Assembly: GCF_001955715.1 (NCBI RefSeq) | Contig: NZ_CP019239.1 | Span: 1,302,001-1,366,000 of the forward strand | Direction of reading: 5' to 3' | Length of the DNA stretch: 64,000 nt | Source of the DNA: Rhodoferax saidenbachensis | GTDB taxonomy: Bacteria > Pseudomonadota > Gammaproteobacteria > Burkholderiales > Burkholderiaceae_C | Notes under the pieces: generated by a model | The model's input: the letters and a program-made list of their open reading frames with translations, nothing else | What the model was told of the DNA's origin: nothing | The model's database searches: none | Made by a program: the position numbers and the translations under genes | In this document: one piece after another, positions 63,208 through 64,000 of the stretch | Layout of the letters: each line of letters opens with the position of its first letter | How positions within the stretch are numbered: the stretch's first letter is position 1

Positions 63208-64000
63208 GCGGCAAGGCTTTCGGTGGTTTCCACCACAGGCAGGGTCAGAGGGTGTTGGATACGCTGGCGCAGTACCCGCTCGAAATGGCTGGGGTCATGT
63301 GCTTTGAGCATGGAGGCTTCGCGTGGCAGGTGCAGGTCCCAGAGGCGTGAGAGCCAGAAGCGCAGTGCACCGGCGCGCGCCATGGCGGGCAGCAGCGTGC
63401 GTTCTTGCGCTTTCAGCGGGCGCACGGCGGTGTAGGCGTCCAGGAAGGCGGCGGTGCGCTCGGCATCCGTCGCGCCGGTTTCCAGATCAATACACCAATC
63501 GTTGAGGCACACCGCAATGTCGAACAGCCAAGCGTCGTTGCCGGCAAAGTAGAAATCGAAGAAACCGGTGAGGGCGGGCGTGTGCGCTGCATCGGCCGCC
63601 ACCTCGAACATCACGTTGTCGCGGAACAGGTCGGCGTGGATGGCGCCTTGTGGCAGGGCGCCATAGGCCGACTGCGTGGCCACGTGGTTCTGGTAGGCCA
63701 GTTCGCTTTGCAGCAGCGCCGCCTGGGCGGGCTCCAGAAAAGGCAGCACCACGGGCACCGTCTCGTTCCACCAGGGCAGGGCGCGCAGGTTGGGCTGCTG
63801 CATCGAATAGTCACGCCCGGCCAAATGCATGCGGGCCAGCATGCTGCCTACCAGCGTGCAATGCGCGGCGTCAGGGCGCAGTTCGCTCTTGCCGCGCAGG
63901 CGGTTGACCACGGCAGCGGGCTTGCCATTCAGGTGGTGTAGCACGTCGCCGTCGCGGTTGGCGGCCGGGTCCGGCACGGGAATGCCGTGGTGGGCCAGGT
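63204..64000 (-). CDS. thrB: Homoserine kinase, ThrB2/APH type (5' end outside window)
   Basis: The C-terminal 265 or so residues of a protein kinase-like (APH fold) homoserine kinase. GAIHADLFRDNVMFE is the catalytic loop (D-x-x-x-x-N) and FFDFYFAGNDAWLFDIAVCLNDWC the metal-binding segment. The frame continues past 64000 without a start; the last visible codons read LAHHGIPVPDP, as in full-length relatives of about 320 residues. It phosphorylates homoserine for threonine synthesis. Confidence 0.9.
   Translation of the reverse strand, partial: LAHHGIPVPDPAANRDGDVLHHLNGKPAAVVNRLRGKSELRPDAAHCTLVGSMLARMHLAGRDYSMQQPNLRALPWWNETVPVVLPFLEPAQAALLQSELAYQNHVATQSAYGALPQGAIHADLFRDNVMFEVAADAAHTPALTGFFDFYFAGNDAWLFDIAVCLNDWCIDLETGATDAERTAAFLDAYTAVRPLKAQERTLLPAMARAGALRFWLSRLWDLHLPREASMLKAHDPSHFERVLRQRIQHPLTLPVVETTESLAA

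Noticed and set aside
1..64000. tRNA, rRNA, CRISPR, prophage, transposase or toxin-antitoxin modules
   Set aside because: None could be recognised on either strand; the entericidin gene has no partner, so it is not called a toxin-antitoxin pair.

Overview
The window is about 64 kb of chromosomal, GC-rich (roughly 60 percent by eye), densely coding DNA. Protein sequences and gene order point to a betaproteobacterium of the Comamonadaceae, most like Rhodoferax and relatives. Support comes from the fimV-truA-trpF-trpB-trpA-accD order, the sdhCDAB-sdhE-gltA block opposite a GntR regulator and mdh, the leuC-entericidin-leuD-leuB block, and short dispersed repeats of a kind I associate with this family. 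I see no rRNA, tRNA, transposase, phage genes or CRISPR array. This is core chromosome, not an island.

Layout. 0-11 kb holds housekeeping and stress genes: YlqF GTPase, a catalase-like haem protein, UspA, an epoxide hydrolase/dehalogenase-type hydrolase, GST, a lipoprotein thioredoxin, PanE, NagZ, YciH, RluE, a YgjP-type metalloprotease and a periplasmic binding protein. 11-26.6 kb is largely one leftward biosynthetic block: lysS, accD, trpA, trpB, trpF, truA, fimV, asd, leuB, leuD, an entericidin-type lipoprotein, leuC and a LysR regulator. 26.8-38.2 kb is a TCA-cycle cluster: leftward gntR-sdhCDAB-sdhE-gltA, and rightward mdh, a CitE-like CoA-ester lyase, a secreted protein and acnB. 38-48.5 kb carries a DUF47/Pit phosphate transport pair, the ribosomal operon rpsP-rimM-trmD-rplS, NudL, a CobD/CbiB-like protein, RsgA, a pterin dehydratase, an M48 protease and Orn. 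48.5-64 kb carries a DEAD-box helicase with an RGG tail, a GarR-like dehydrogenase, guaC with an unusual leader, uvrD, an orphan CzcI-like protein, a coupled lspA-dsbB-dsbA-like-L,D-transpeptidase operon, a PhoX phosphatase, a Tat-exported FecR-domain protein, a membrane protein and thrB, which runs off the right end.

The most unusual signals are not genes. A dispersed repeat of about 55 bp (core TGCGCAAGCAGCTAT, followed by a small GCTAT/ATAGC hairpin) occurs about eleven times. Some copies lie between genes, some supply stop or start codons, and four read in frame inside trpF, a citE-like gene, a pterin dehydratase gene and uvrD. A second, GC-rich repeat family has two copies. A 153-bp element with 24-bp inverted ends lies between panE and nagZ. 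The guaC leader carries two tandem terminator-like hairpins with shared arms, a candidate attenuator, next to a perfect TTGTATACAA palindrome.

Limits: all identifications come from reading translations and motifs. No database search or folding program was run. Start codons are inferred from ribosome binding sites, gene overlaps and remembered family N-termini.
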